Positions 1 through 8,189 of a stretch of DNA of 12,429 nt are shown here, one piece after another. The notes beneath the pieces are model-generated. The model saw only the letters and a list, made by a program, of their open reading frames with translations. It ran no database searches and had not been told where the DNA came from. Position numbers and translations under genes: made by a program. Origin of the DNA: Zychaea mexicana (Eukaryota; Mucoromycota; Mucoromycetes; Mucorales; Lichtheimiaceae); contig NW_026516959.1 in assembly GCF_025766255.1 (NCBI RefSeq), positions 1 through 12,429 of the forward strand, read 5' to 3'. Position 1 is the stretch's first letter; every line of letters starts with the position of its first letter.

Positions 1-109
1 TATTTATCATGTTCGACACAACACTCCAAATGCAAATACATTAAAATGCGCCACGATTTGAGACGAACAGCTTATACAAGATGGTGAAATAGTCAAGTAA
101 TTTGGTTGT

Positions 110-117
110 TGACGTCA
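110..117. promoter_or_regulatory. CRE-like palindrome TGACGTCA
   Basis: This is a perfect 8-bp cAMP-response-element palindrome, the known binding site of ATF/CREB-family bZIP factors, which fungi have. No convincing gene lies next to it, and a given 8-mer has roughly a one-in-five chance of occurring in a window this long. Regulatory function is therefore only a possibility. Confidence 0.25.
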
Positions 118-203
118 TGCATACAAACAATGACTTCTCATGCTCGAGCAAGGGGTCTAAAAAATTAGACACTCTTACAAGCGAGTCAGTCACATCTCTC
201 GAT

Positions 204-458
204 TATGAATCTATGCATAAGCTTTTTTGCATTTGACTTGTTTATATCTGAGAGCATTGACGTTGTGACCATATAGTTTGGGACCAGACTTTTAGTAAGA
301 ATGTTATCAGCGTAAAAAAATTAAGAAGAGAAAGTGGTGGCACGAACATGTTGTTGAAAAAATAATCCGGATAGCGACTGCCATTTCTCCTTCTTCTCGA
401 CCATCATCCTTCAAGAGTAAAAGCATTCTTGTAGTTTCGCAGCTCTATGAATCTATGC
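204..458. repeat. Pair of 13-bp direct repeats
   Basis: TATGAATCTATGC occurs exactly at 204-216 and again at 446-458, 242 bp apart in the same orientation. Flanking bases do not extend the match much. It could be a remnant of a duplication or chance; no element end is evident around either copy. Confidence 0.45.
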
Positions 459-746
459 GGTCTATTAACAAGTGCTCTCGTATCTGGAAGAAAAATATAC
501 CTTTGTTTTACGCCGCCATTTCTGTGGCTGCTTACAAATGAGAATACAGCCGTAAGCGGAGGAGATGAGATGGCTCGGTTGTTACGCGCTTAATACAATT
601 TACTGATGAAGAATCATATATGCGTAAGTAAAATCACGCGTATAATGATATTATTGCATCGTTTACTCACACATTCTTTAACAACTCGTGCCACGCCAGC
701 TCTTACCAACAAAAGTAAGCTGACTGATGCAATTGGCAATTTGCAT

Positions 747-767
747 TGTATATGTGTATATGTGTAT
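747..767. repeat. Short TATATGTG tandem repeat
   Basis: About two and a half copies of the 8-mer TATATGTG lie head to tail, giving an alternating purine/pyrimidine microsatellite. It lies inside an open frame (606-1004), which weakens the case that the upstream part of that frame is coding. Confidence 0.7.
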
Positions 768-1014
768 AGCACGATGTGCCACATAAATTATTCATGCAGG
801 TTACGCGACAGAGATAATGCGAGAATGCTAACTAAAATGATAAAAGGGTCATTCTTCGCCTGTAAGAGCGAGGGAGAAGTAACGCAAGCTCAAACGCCAT
901 TGACAAGGTGGAATCCGTTTACGAAAGACGAATGGTCAAGAGAAAAGTGGTACTTTTTGAAACCGGAGAATAGCGGGAAAAAAGGCATCCTACTTGCGTT
1001 ATAAAATATCGTAT

Positions 1015-1203
1015 ATGCCCTTTTTAAACCAAGCTTTGGACAATGCGAATCCGCAGCAGTCAGTCAAGCTTGAAGTCAAGCGTGTTTCAATTGCTGCCGT
1101 TGGTGGTCATTTGTTTCAAACGGATCTTGCATCACAGAAAAGAAAAACACAGACGCAACCTCGTTTTTTAACTTTTAAGAACATTAGCAGGGTCCGGGCG
1201 TAG
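1015..1203 (+). CDS. Possible small coding remnant, unknown family
   Basis: The frame is open from 961 (after TGA at 958-960) to TAG at 1201-1203. The first ATG is at 1015, giving 62 residues, basic towards the C-terminus (a run like QKRKTQTQ). The composition is mixed and protein-like, with a segment reading LNQALDNANPQQSVKLEVKR. A second frame, 606-1004, overlaps its beginning in another phase and could be a shifted upstream part, but that frame contains a microsatellite. I recognise no domain. There is no clear promoter, intron or neighbour that supports expression, so this may be a decayed exon or a chance open frame. Confidence 0.2.
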   Translation: MPFLNQALDNANPQQSVKLEVKRVSIAAVGGHLFQTDLASQKRKTQTQPRFLTFKNISRVRA

Positions 1204-1435
1204 AGAGCACGGTGTCAAAGAGTTGCCACCGTTTTATATGCACTTGAAAAAGATCCTAAGTCTTAATCAGTACATTCACAAGGTCGATCAATACGCGAGA
1301 GATCTTTCTGTGTGAATTGGAATGGCATTACCCAACGATAGATTAAGTTTTCGTTATAATGATAGTCAAACATAGAAAGCTTCTCTTGTTGATTATTATC
1401 TTTTTGTCATTTTCTTATTGTATTTTAAAGAGAAA

Positions 1436-1471
1436 CCCTCTTTTCTAGGAAGTTCCAATAGAAAAAGAGGG
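1436..1471. repeat. Hairpin-forming inverted repeat 1
   Basis: CCCTCTTTTCTA (1436-1447) pairs with TAGAAAAAGAGGG (1459-1471) with a single bulged A. The loop itself contains GGAA-G-TTCC, which can extend the stem. The result is a compact, almost loopless hairpin, the first of three within 266 bp. Confidence 0.7.
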
Positions 1472-1532
1472 GGAAAAACTCCTGCTGTCTCTTTTTTCCA
1501 GGAAGACAACAAAACCTGATCGAAGACGCAGG

Positions 1533-1576
1533 TAGTGAATGGTCGCTACGCAATGAGAGACCTTCGCCATTCACTA
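1533..1576. repeat. Hairpin-forming inverted repeat 2
   Basis: TAGTGAATGG (1533-1542) has its perfect complement CCATTCACTA at 1567-1576, a 10-bp stem with a 24-nt spacer. It is the second of the hairpin cluster. Confidence 0.7.
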
Positions 1577-1618
1577 GTGGCGCCCGTGCCGTGTGTGCCC
1601 ACAACGTCAACTAAGCAC

Positions 1619-1701
1619 AAAGATGCCTCAAGGTTGTTGTACTACGTTGGTGCAGCCCTAGGGCATGCTTCCAACAACCTTGCTACCATTGAAGCATCTT
1701 T
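1619..1701. repeat. Hairpin-forming inverted repeat 3
   Basis: AAAGATGC (1619-1626) pairs with GCATCTTT (1694-1701), and AAGGTTGTTG (1630-1639) pairs with CAACAACCTT (1672-1681). The inner and outer stems are joined by a short TCAA/TTGA pairing and an asymmetric bulge on the right arm. The spacer is 32 nt. It is the longest of the three hairpins and may be part of a foldback element or a structured RNA; no coding role is apparent. Confidence 0.7.
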
Positions 1702-1709
1702 CGGGTAGA

Positions 1710-2630
1710 ATATATCCACCTCAACCTGGCTAATAGCTTTCCAAGTCAAGGATTCACACAACACTTTGCGCTTCATAAAGTTTGTGTAAATGGAACTGGA
1801 GAAGAAAAGAAAATGGGAGGGGTGGGGGGTTTTTTGGTATTCTTATCCAGACAATTTTTTGCCGTCACGCTCGGGTCTTCAATGAAATCCATCATTTTGA
1901 TTGGCTCTCATTTGTAAGGCTCTGGTTGGCTCATTTTATGGGCCGCTTATATCATATGACGCAACTTGGCCTAAAAGCAAAGGGAAGGCGAAGGAGATGT
2001 GTAAGTGATAGTCGTCGTGAAGAAGTCAAATACGCTACAGCAGCAGTGATCGACATGCTATGTATGTTTCACCATGCCGATGTACCCTCCGATACTGTCG
2101 CCGCTTATTTTGGAAAGAAGTGTCAGTGCACGCACCCGGCCTCCACGTCAAATACAGGTACGTTTCGAATGCCAACTTGTTCAATGAGTAAGGAAGAAAA
2201 AAAAGATGCGACTGAACAACTCAATTAGAAATGATAAGGAAGAAAGACAGAATGCCAACTATGATTAAGAACAACGGATGAGTGCTCGTGTGCGATCTGG
2301 GAAGCAGTAACTACTGCTGAATTTCCAAGGACTCGTATCATTTGCCCTGGCGGACCAAATATCTACAAGTGATAATGTGGATTTTGTTCGACCCATGGAG
2401 TATTCTGCTGAAAGTTCGCTCGACCCAATTCCATTCCACGTTTTTATAGGTTGCTGATTTGTATCTTTGCCTATTCAAATATAAAAAAATATCTCTTGTA
2501 ACACAGTCAGTATTAGCATAGCAGTGTCGTCGTCACTTTTATTTCAACAGCACAAACTCACTTCTCAACGTCTGTTAGTGAAGATACTGTTTAACGAGAT
2601 TTCGAAGCAAACTTTGTTCTTGCTGCAATG
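1710..2630. other. Intergenic stretch with purine tract
   Basis: Apart from CCAAT-like sites (listed) and a purine-rich tract at 1798-1829 containing G runs of 3, 4 and 6, nothing here is convincing. The open frame 1782-2228 on the + strand starts inside the purine tract and matches no family I know, so I do not call it a gene. Confidence 0.5.
1899..1932 (-). promoter_or_regulatory. CCAAT-box pair on the minus strand
   Basis: On the - strand AGCCAATCA (complement of 1898-1906) fits the consensus of the conserved CCAAT-binding Hap/NF-Y complex. A related AGCCAACC lies 25 bp further upstream (1925-1932 region), forming a diverged direct repeat. Leftward of the pair the - strand becomes C/T-rich (1798-1829), as fungal leaders often are. 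No convincing - strand gene begins there, so use as a promoter is only inferred. Confidence 0.25.
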
Positions 2631-2638
2631 GCAAATGA

Positions 2639-2746
2639 TTGCTGGATTTTACTGAATCGTTTGGAAAGGCGGAATGGACACTGCTTAGAAAGTTTGAGTC
2701 GCGTCTCGAGCTTTTGAATGGAATTACAGCTCAGCAAAACAAATAA
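2639..2746 (+). CDS. Short possible coding fragment, unknown family
   Basis: A frame of 35 codons runs from after TGA (2636-2638) to TAA at 2744-2746. It reads like an amphipathic helical C-terminus, with a segment FGKAEWTLLRKFESRLELL. It has no ATG near its start, so if real it would be a terminal exon or pseudogene fragment. A run of this length without a stop is common by chance, and I recognise no family. Confidence 0.15.
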   Translation: MLDFTESFGKAEWTLLRKFESRLELLNGITAQQNK

Positions 2747-2764
2747 TAACTAGAGCAAGTACCA

Positions 2765-4140
2765 TTATTGGCAATCACGACCTTTAGTATTATCTCTCGA
2801 ATACAGGTACATACACATCAGCACCCAAGAAGTATAGAATATTCTAGAATTACTGTAAACAATCCAAAATAAGTGGTGGAGGAGAAGAAGAAGATAGTCC
2901 CATATACATCCAAGCTCATCATTTGGAAACTTTAAACCCGAAACCAGACTAAACCCAGACCAGGACTTGCGCGTTCGCCTAAACCTGCTCACTCACTGGC
3001 GTTCGCTGCCAGGCCCCACAATTCGTTGCGAGCTACTCGCCCTTCTTTTCAACCTATTGAGTGACTTAATTCATCACTATGTCCTATATTTATTAGTAAC
3101 GTAGCTGCTTGATATCATGACAATGCAGTAAGATATTTTGGATCGCGTGGGCAATGTATTAGGAAGAAGCCTGCATACCAGCGAAAATGCTGCTGTTTCC
3201 TTTTTTTTTTCACAAACATCATCCTATCTTCAACTTGAGAATCCAGTGTCTCTTACACAGAAAGTACACAGACCGGTCTTTTTTATTCCATTGCAATCAA
3301 TTAGCGTTATCCCTTCATTACTATAGCAACAGCAGAAATAGTAAAGATGACATACCGATTAATTTTGTCTAGATAGTCTGCTGGATCGAAGCCTGGATGT
3401 GTGCAAAATGTTATGAGTAGGATTGCCTGTTTCCTTTTGGTCCTGAGAAATGGGTTCGAAAGTGATTGGTGCTGTTGCTGTTCGGTGTTATGGGATGATA
3501 TATACATCTTTACTTGAATGTTGATAAAATTGCACCAACGTCATAATCAAAAAATTAGCGCTGGATACCGTCTTTGTTTTTATGGTGCTGTGTAACCCTT
3601 CTTTTCTTCACGTGATGGAAGAAAATATATCGGCTGGCATAGAACATATTCAAACGAGTTCGTCTGTATTTGCAGTGGTGTTGCTAATATCAAAAAATGC
3701 CGATTTTGACAGCGATTGAATGACCACTGACGATTGTGTAAAATGTGTGTTGTATATTCGTTCGTCAAAGTTTTTATATATGTTCGAGTGCTGTGAGTAC
3801 AATTGCCGCCTTAATGTGTCACTTTGGTATATATTATATCGTTACAGACGAGATGATCTGCTAATCGTCGTCCAGAGAAATCGTTGTATGCAAACGTTCG
3901 TGAGAAGCACACGGTCCCAGTGACACCAGTAGAATGGTATGTTGAGTTGTCAGAGGTGCTTGTACGATCGATGGTGTGGAGCGTTCGTGATATTCATGCT
4001 TTTGTTTGGTAAAGAGGAAAAAGAGTAGAGATGTGCTGTTCTTTTTCAGCAGCACAGTCACTCAAAGACAGCACGATCATGGTTCACCGTCATATTCATA
4101 TGTCGTTGTTCGACTATCCACATATACATGCTGGTAATCA
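2765..4140. other. Intergenic stretch, no supportable gene
   Basis: Only short open frames (61-75 codons) occur on both strands. They overlap one another, lack recognisable domains and have low-complexity composition. I see no RNA gene, repeat family or transposon end here. Confidence 0.6.
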
Positions 4141-4148
4141 AGCCAAGT

Positions 4149-4155
4149 TATAAAA
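4149..4155 (+). promoter_or_regulatory. Possible TATA box with pyrimidine-rich start region
   Basis: TATAAAA is followed 17-40 bp downstream by a pyrimidine-rich stretch (TTCTGTTTCTATTTCTTTTACC), the arrangement expected for a fungal core promoter and transcription start. No clear + strand coding region follows; the next ATG in good context (4683) opens only 16 codons. Treat it as a candidate only. Confidence 0.25.
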
Positions 4156-4179
4156 TAGAGATCCTTCTGTTTCTATTTC

Positions 4180-5620
4180 TTTTACCAGTGCTCTCACACA
4201 ATCCGTCGTATCAGTAATCCGACAAAAGAACTGCCGTTCACAGCACATCTTCTAACCCGCTCAAAAAGTATTTTTTCTTTTTTAATTGATCGTCTTCATT
4301 AAAGAATTCTATTCTTCTAGTCCAACACTGTTGCCTTCAGCAAACAAAGACTCTGAAATATATATCCACATCACTCATCCACCACACCCATCCACAACCA
4401 GCATGCTCAACACAATTAAACTAAGCACAGCATACTCTGCCCAGCAATCACTCTTGACCACTTACCTGGATCCTCACACGTAGCAATGATACAAAGACGT
4501 AGTATCTACATTATAAGGACAGCCTCAAATTAGAAAATGGCTCAAGCTGATCCAGCAATACACATACATCAAAAAGTAAAGTACCTTATCACACCAACGG
4601 TCAATGGTCTTGCATCTGTTCCATAAACAAACAGAATAACCTGCCCATCCAAATTCCTCTGCCACCGTCGCCAATACCCACAATGGCCGCCGTCAACGAT
4701 CGCACGTTTACAAGCACTCGTTCATCCTATTGACCATTCTTGCTTTCTAGGAAAACAATCCTCACAGTTCTAACTAGCTAATAAAAAGGGAGACTTTAAA
4801 TAGAAAACTTACCATGTGGATCATAATTTCGGCAAGCACAGCAGGAGCCTACAACGGAATCGCATGTGACAGAAAAAAGCAAGTTCATCCATGGAGAGCC
4901 ACAGCAACCAACACAGTCTCAGCCTTGATCTTGATAATCAAAACGGCGGATGAAGGCATACAGCTTAAGCATACACAGGAAAGCTATGAGAAGAACAGGT
5001 CGTCCGTTGAAGCGGCAGAGCAGCATCCATGCACAGCATCTTTGGCAAGCACGGGAAAACCAAAAACAAGTCCGTCCAGCAAAGGAGCCTTGGAAACAAA
5101 GACGCCAAGTAGAGCCACAAAATACGTCCGGCAGAGTTCAAGACACCCAAGGAAAAGAATTTGTCTGTACAATGAGTAGAATATCCAACACGTCCAAGAT
5201 CTTAGATGGCGAGAGAATTGCGAGATGGAGCAAGTCAAGGTATACAACAGCCAAAAAAAAAAAAAAACCAGAGTGAGCACGAATACGTATTGCAGGTAAC
5301 AGAGCAACAAGGGCGCCATATACGAGAGCAGAATAGCGTCACTACAGATGGCAGCCAGCACGATTGACGGTAGTGACAGGAAAAAGCAACGTTCTGTTGA
5401 AGGCAAGGACAGTCACATGGCAGCACGTAGCAAGTGAAGGTGGCAAAGACGTGAAATGTTCGAATGGCGTAAAGCGAGATGGAGCTAGCGTGACCAGATG
5501 GTTATGAAGGACGTCGAAAGAAGCAATGTTGAGCAATAGTAAACAACAAAAGAACTTTGGTAAAAAAAAAGGCAAAGTAAAAGTAAGTAGGAAAAGAGGG
5601 AAGAAATGAAAAGCGGCACC
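4180..5620. other. Strand-asymmetric region without a convincing gene
   Basis: The + strand is T-poor and A/C-rich to about 5250, then A/G-rich to about 5620. This skew suppresses stop codons in several frames at once and gives hydrophobic translations on the - strand, for example 4984-5406 (140 codons) and its continuation leftwards to a GTAAGT at about 4807-4812. Because two or three overlapping frames look equally protein-like, I do not accept any as a gene. A transcribed - strand locus with a donor site at GTAAGT remains possible. Confidence 0.45.
5253..5267. repeat. A15 homopolymer
   Basis: Fifteen consecutive A residues on the + strand within purine-rich DNA. It could be a poly(A) relic of a reverse-transcribed insertion, but no target-site duplication or retroelement body is visible beside it. 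Confidence 0.8.
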
Positions 5621-5639
5621 CCTTGTTTCAAGTATTCAT

Positions 5640-5980
5640 ATCGTCCTGGGGCCCCGAGCCAGCAGAGCATTGGACCACTGGAAGAAGTGCTTTCCCACAT
5701 GCAGTGGTGACCATGACAACCGCCCTTTTCATGCTTTCTTTCCTTACTGCTTGTGCTACGCTCTTCCTTTTCCATTCCTCCTTTTCCTTTTCGCTACTTC
5801 TTGTTTACGCTTTCACGCCGTCACTCCACTCGGCTAGTTCTTTCTTTTTTACTTGTGCTACGTTCTTCCCTTTTCGTTCACTGCTTGTCATTTTCCCGCC
5901 CATTCCTTTTCGTCACCGCGTTTTCCTTTTCGTCATTCATCCAAAACGGGTTTGTCAGTGTCATCTTGCTTTACCCTGCT
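5640..5980 (+). repeat. C/T-rich tract with recurring CCTTTTCG words
   Basis: From about 5700 the + strand is dominated by C and T. CCTTTTCG recurs at least four times, and CTTGTGCTACG recurs exactly at 5750-5760 and 5852-5862, each followed by a TCTTCC-like word, which suggests a diverged duplication of about 102 bp. It lies just upstream of the SANT-domain pseudogene and could be its pyrimidine-rich promoter or leader. The long open frame across it (5623-6135) is explained by the composition and is not called. Confidence 0.5.
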
Positions 5981-6169
5981 TAATAATGCCCGACATGGGT
6001 TTCTACGAAGGTCTTTTAAAAGCATCGATCATGCACGTCCTCCGAAAAGACAGAAGAGCAGTGCGTGTTATGAGCATTCGCAACGGATTATCTGTAGAAT
6101 TGAGAATCTGTAAAGTAACTGGTCCTGTCCTGTAACATCAAGAACGCCAACAACGACAACAGCATTTCC

Positions 6170-7179
6170 ATGTCTACGATTACGGTCACTTCTCCCCCGA
6201 CACCACCCTCTCCTCAAGCCGAAACGCTACCGCTGCCTCCCCTGTCACAACTGCCGACAAAAAAAAGACGAAAGGTGCTTGGTGGCGCAATGACGAGGAT
6301 CAGCTCTTGGTCCAAGCCTACCTTCTAGCCAACAAGGATGAAAAAGTTGGCTTCAACCAAGATTTCAAACCGTTTTGGCAACGCGTTTTTGAAGAGTTTC
6401 AAAAAGGCGGCAATGACAAGAACCGCACCCCCGAAAATTGTCAAGATGTTGGGAAATCGTCAGCGCGCGAATCGTGAGATATGCAGCGGCCGTGGCCTTT
6501 ATCAAGAGAAGGCCACCAAAAAGTGGCGAGGCCGATGATGACAAGGTAGTCTTTTGCATAATAATATGCATATAACAGATTCGAGAAGTTCCTTTAAGTT
6601 CCTATAATAGAAACAGCGCATCATCGAAAGGTACAACGGCAAAGTTGAAGCACGGTATAAGCCGTTCAAGATGGCTCTTGCTGGCCTCTGCTGAAGGATG
6701 AGCAAAAATTTAAGTTCATCAGCGACATGGCCAACGAGGTCAGCGTGGATGGCGAGAAGGATGTGCGGCCCATTGGTAACAAGAAAGCCAAGGCTCTGAA
6801 GAGACGACACGCCGAAGACGACGATCTTGAGAGCCTGGCTGGTGAACAGGTGAAGCCGCCCGTCTGGAGGTCGTCGAGGAAGAAAAGAGAAGGAGACTTT
6901 TGTAGAAATGCTGGAAGAGGCGCAAAAAGCGAATGAATAGGCGCGACTGGCAAAGAAGAAGCCATCATGAGCAAGGATTTAAATTCTCTTAGTCCTGCTC
7001 CATGATGGTACTACGAGAAGAAGCAACAGGAGATCGATGATCGAATGAAAGAAGAAGGGACGGAGAAGAATGTGGTGCAGGAAGGAGAGCCCGGAGAGGT
7101 TCGGAGGAAGAGAGGGCTCGTTAACGAGGTCGTCGAAAGAAGTTGTTGCATGGATATCCTCCGATTCGTCATGTGGTAA
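6170..7179 (+). pseudogene. Decayed Myb/SANT and NAM-associated C-terminal domain protein
   Basis: The translation, followed across frames, gives a Myb/SANT-like DNA-binding domain and then a NAM-associated C-terminal region, the architecture of a large plant/fungal family related to Harbinger-type helper proteins. Signatures in order are TKGAWWRNDEDQLLVQAY (6268-6321), FWQRVFEEF, NRTPENCQ, then RCWEIVSARIVRYAAAV and a PPKSGEADDD segment, an intron, KVEARYKPFK, CWPLLKDEQKFKF (from 6679), RPIGNKKAK, a Glu/Lys/Arg-rich probable coiled coil, EAIMSKDLNS and WYYEKKQQEI near the end. ATG 6170 is the likeliest original start, because its Pro/Ser-rich frame meets the SANT frame at an A8 run (6259-6266). 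Lesions are shifts at the A8 run, near 6443, 6671-6678, about 6850, 6890-6899 and 6950-6960, plus stops TAG 6938-6940 and TGA 7003-7005. The final frame ends at TAA 7177-7179. Family assignment is firm; the role (DNA binding, perhaps transposon-encoded) is inferred. Confidence 0.82.
6546..6616 (+). other. Probable 71-nt GT-AG intron in the SANT pseudogene
   Basis: The frame ending GCC-GAT-GAT-GAC-AAG stops matching the family at GTAGTC (6546) and resumes at CGC-ATC-ATC-GAA after AACAG (ending 6616). The length is typical of fungal introns, and CTATAAT shortly before the acceptor could serve as the branch region. A nearer acceptor (ACAG at 6575-6578) is an alternative. A small palindrome, TGCATA/TATGCA, lies inside. 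Confidence 0.55.
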
Positions 7180-7622
7180 CGCCACATGTCTTCTCGCGAG
7201 TATTCAAAATCACGGCATCAAGCTCATCAGACAGTAGCCTTTCAGCTTCTTCTGCAGTCTCTCTAGTCTTCTTTTCCTCTTCTGTCTCTACATCGAGCAA
7301 TCCTGTGTGATGCCAGCAACATTTCATTGTTTCCTATAAGACTAAGTCCCAAGCATCTCTGGCCCATTGCATGGCAGTAAGCTGCTCTACATCATAGAGT
7401 TTGCCGAGCTGGAACTTCCGATATTTTGATTCGCTTCAGGGCGTTGCATGGCCTTGCAGTATCTTTGCTGCAGTGGCTCCGTCCATCAATAAGGCCAGAA
7501 TATAACGTTTGTTGTTGGGCTCAGTTTTATTGTTTCTGAACTTACCGATACTGTTTTTTGAAACTGGCGACGTTACTGTCTTTGTTTGATTTATCGAACT
7601 TGTTTGTTTCTGCTGGGGTCAT
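7169..7622 (-). pseudogene. Pogo/Tigger-like DDE transposase, decayed C-terminal part
   Basis: On the - strand the frame gives the C-terminal end of a pogo/Tigger (CENP-B-like) transposase, the cut-and-paste DDE enzymes that insert at TA. Hallmarks are ASFKKQYR followed by KFRNN (with one extra base between them at about 7541-7545), then EQLTAMQWARDAWDLV and CCWHHTGLL (about 7299-7322). The spacing of some 75 residues from FKKQYR to the Cys-Trp motif fits the family. A Glu-rich tail ends at TGA 7169-7171. In-frame stops lie at 7436-7438 (TGA) and 7334-7336 (TAG). An ATG at 7620-7622 begins the readable part. The helix-turn-helix DNA-binding region and the catalytic DDE core are missing: the DNA to the right gives nothing recognisable on this strand. 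It is convergent with the SANT pseudogene and overlaps its terminal codons. Confidence 0.82.
7170..7188. repeat. Palindrome shared by two convergent 3' ends
   Basis: CATGTGG and CCACATG flank the 5-nt spacer TAACG. The + strand stop TAA (7177-7179) lies in the spacer, and the - strand stop (7169-7171) sits at the left edge. The hairpin could be part of a transcript end structure, the scar of an insertion, or chance. Confidence 0.6.
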
Positions 7623-7721
7623 TCTTAAAATAGATAATGCGAACATTAATAACATTTGCAGCGGAATAGGCATAGCAACCGGAGCACATTATCGAACAAT
7701 TGTTGTGATCTAGTTGACTGA

Positions 7722-8090
7722 GAGCATACAGTGGAAGGCTGTCATTCATTCCTGCGCAATCTTGGAATATACGGCGGATTGAATTTCATCAGTGCATCCG
7801 CATATCCGGATCGGGTGCGCATGGCCCTTATATCCGATCTGATGCGATCCGTGAAGAACGCTAGTGAAATTTTGAGGGAAATAACGGAACAAAGAATGAG
7901 TGTTATCAGCCTTGTTGGATACAACAGGTAGACTGTCACGCTAGTTTAGAATAACCTTTTTCTTAACGCCAGTATAATGAGAAGATATAGGTTTTTTCGT
8001 TTGTGTGAAGGCGAAAGGATGGGTAAAAAAAGTAGGACAGGAGGAATTAGTAAGCACGTCGTGCTGCTAATACATGGAACCTGTCTGTGA
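7722..8090 (+). CDS. Unrecognised two-exon coding candidate
   Basis: After TGA at 7719-7721 a + strand frame stays open to TAG 7929-7931 and looks protein-like, with amphipathic helical segments such as DRVRMALISDLMRSVKNA and EILREITEQR. A GT at 7928 preceded by AACAG, with CTTAACGCCAG ending at 7972, defines a possible 45-nt intron that removes the stop and joins in frame to a second open segment (7973-8090) ending at TGA. The second exon is basic (MRRYRFFR, GKKSRTGG). No ATG start is evident in the first exon; GTG 7731 or an upstream exon would be needed. I recognise no family. It lies between two pogo-related sequences, so it may be transposon debris. The 45-nt intron is short even for fungi. 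Confidence 0.3.
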
Positions 8091-8162
8091 GTCACATAAA
8101 CCGACGTACATAACAAGGCAATTTGTGTACTAGCACGTTTTTTTCTGAGCAGATATTGTATA

Positions 8163-8189
8163 CAGTGGTCCCCCAACATAGCAAATCGG
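8163..8189 (+). repeat. Left terminal inverted repeat of pogo-like element
   Basis: It starts CAGTGGTCCCCC immediately after TA (8161-8162) and continues with a CATAGCAAATCGG segment. It matches the complement of 9466-9493 in about 19 of 28 positions with one gap. TA flanking and a CAGT start are characteristic of the Tc1/mariner-pogo group. Confidence 0.45.

Larger units (their letters stand above)
1..600. other. Intergenic stretch, no gene seen
   Basis: No reading frame of useful length or recognisable protein appears on either strand. The stretch is AT-rich and holds one CRE-like palindrome and a pair of 13-bp direct repeats, both listed separately. I see nothing else here that can be supported. 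Confidence 0.6.

Noticed and set aside
1815..1829. Possible G-quadruplex (G3-A-G4-T-G6)
   Set aside because: Only three separated G runs are present, so a standard four-tract intramolecular quadruplex would need a zero-length loop.
2765..2992. 75-codon - strand frame with a hydrophobic stretch
   Set aside because: The hydrophobic run is low in complexity, no family is recognised, and neither an upstream promoter nor splice sites support it.
3440..3470. GGGTTCGAAAG, resembling a tRNA T-arm
   Set aside because: No matching acceptor, D-arm or anticodon stem could be found around it.
4560..4760. Coding-like segments on the - strand near 4640-4700
   Set aside because: All three frames of that strand look equally protein-like in this skewed DNA, so no frame can be preferred.
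4984..5406. 140-codon hydrophobic open frame on the - strand, resembling a membrane protein
   Set aside because: The - strand is T-rich here, so hydrophobic residues are forced by composition. The + strand frame 4814-5179 is equally open over the same DNA, and an A15 run lies inside.
5623..6135. 170-codon open frame on the + strand
   Set aside because: It lies across a C/T-rich low-complexity tract that suppresses stops, and two other frames there are also open. Its translation is Phe/Ser/Leu-rich without any domain.
6248..6275. A PTKKRRKV sequence resembling a classical nuclear localisation signal
   Set aside because: It is read just past the A8 run in the ATG 6170 frame, where the family match has already moved to the other phase, so it is probably a product of the frameshift.
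7727..7741. TACAGTGGAAGG, resembling the left end at 8161
   Set aside because: Only the first eight bases match, the C-block is missing, and no inverted partner was found.
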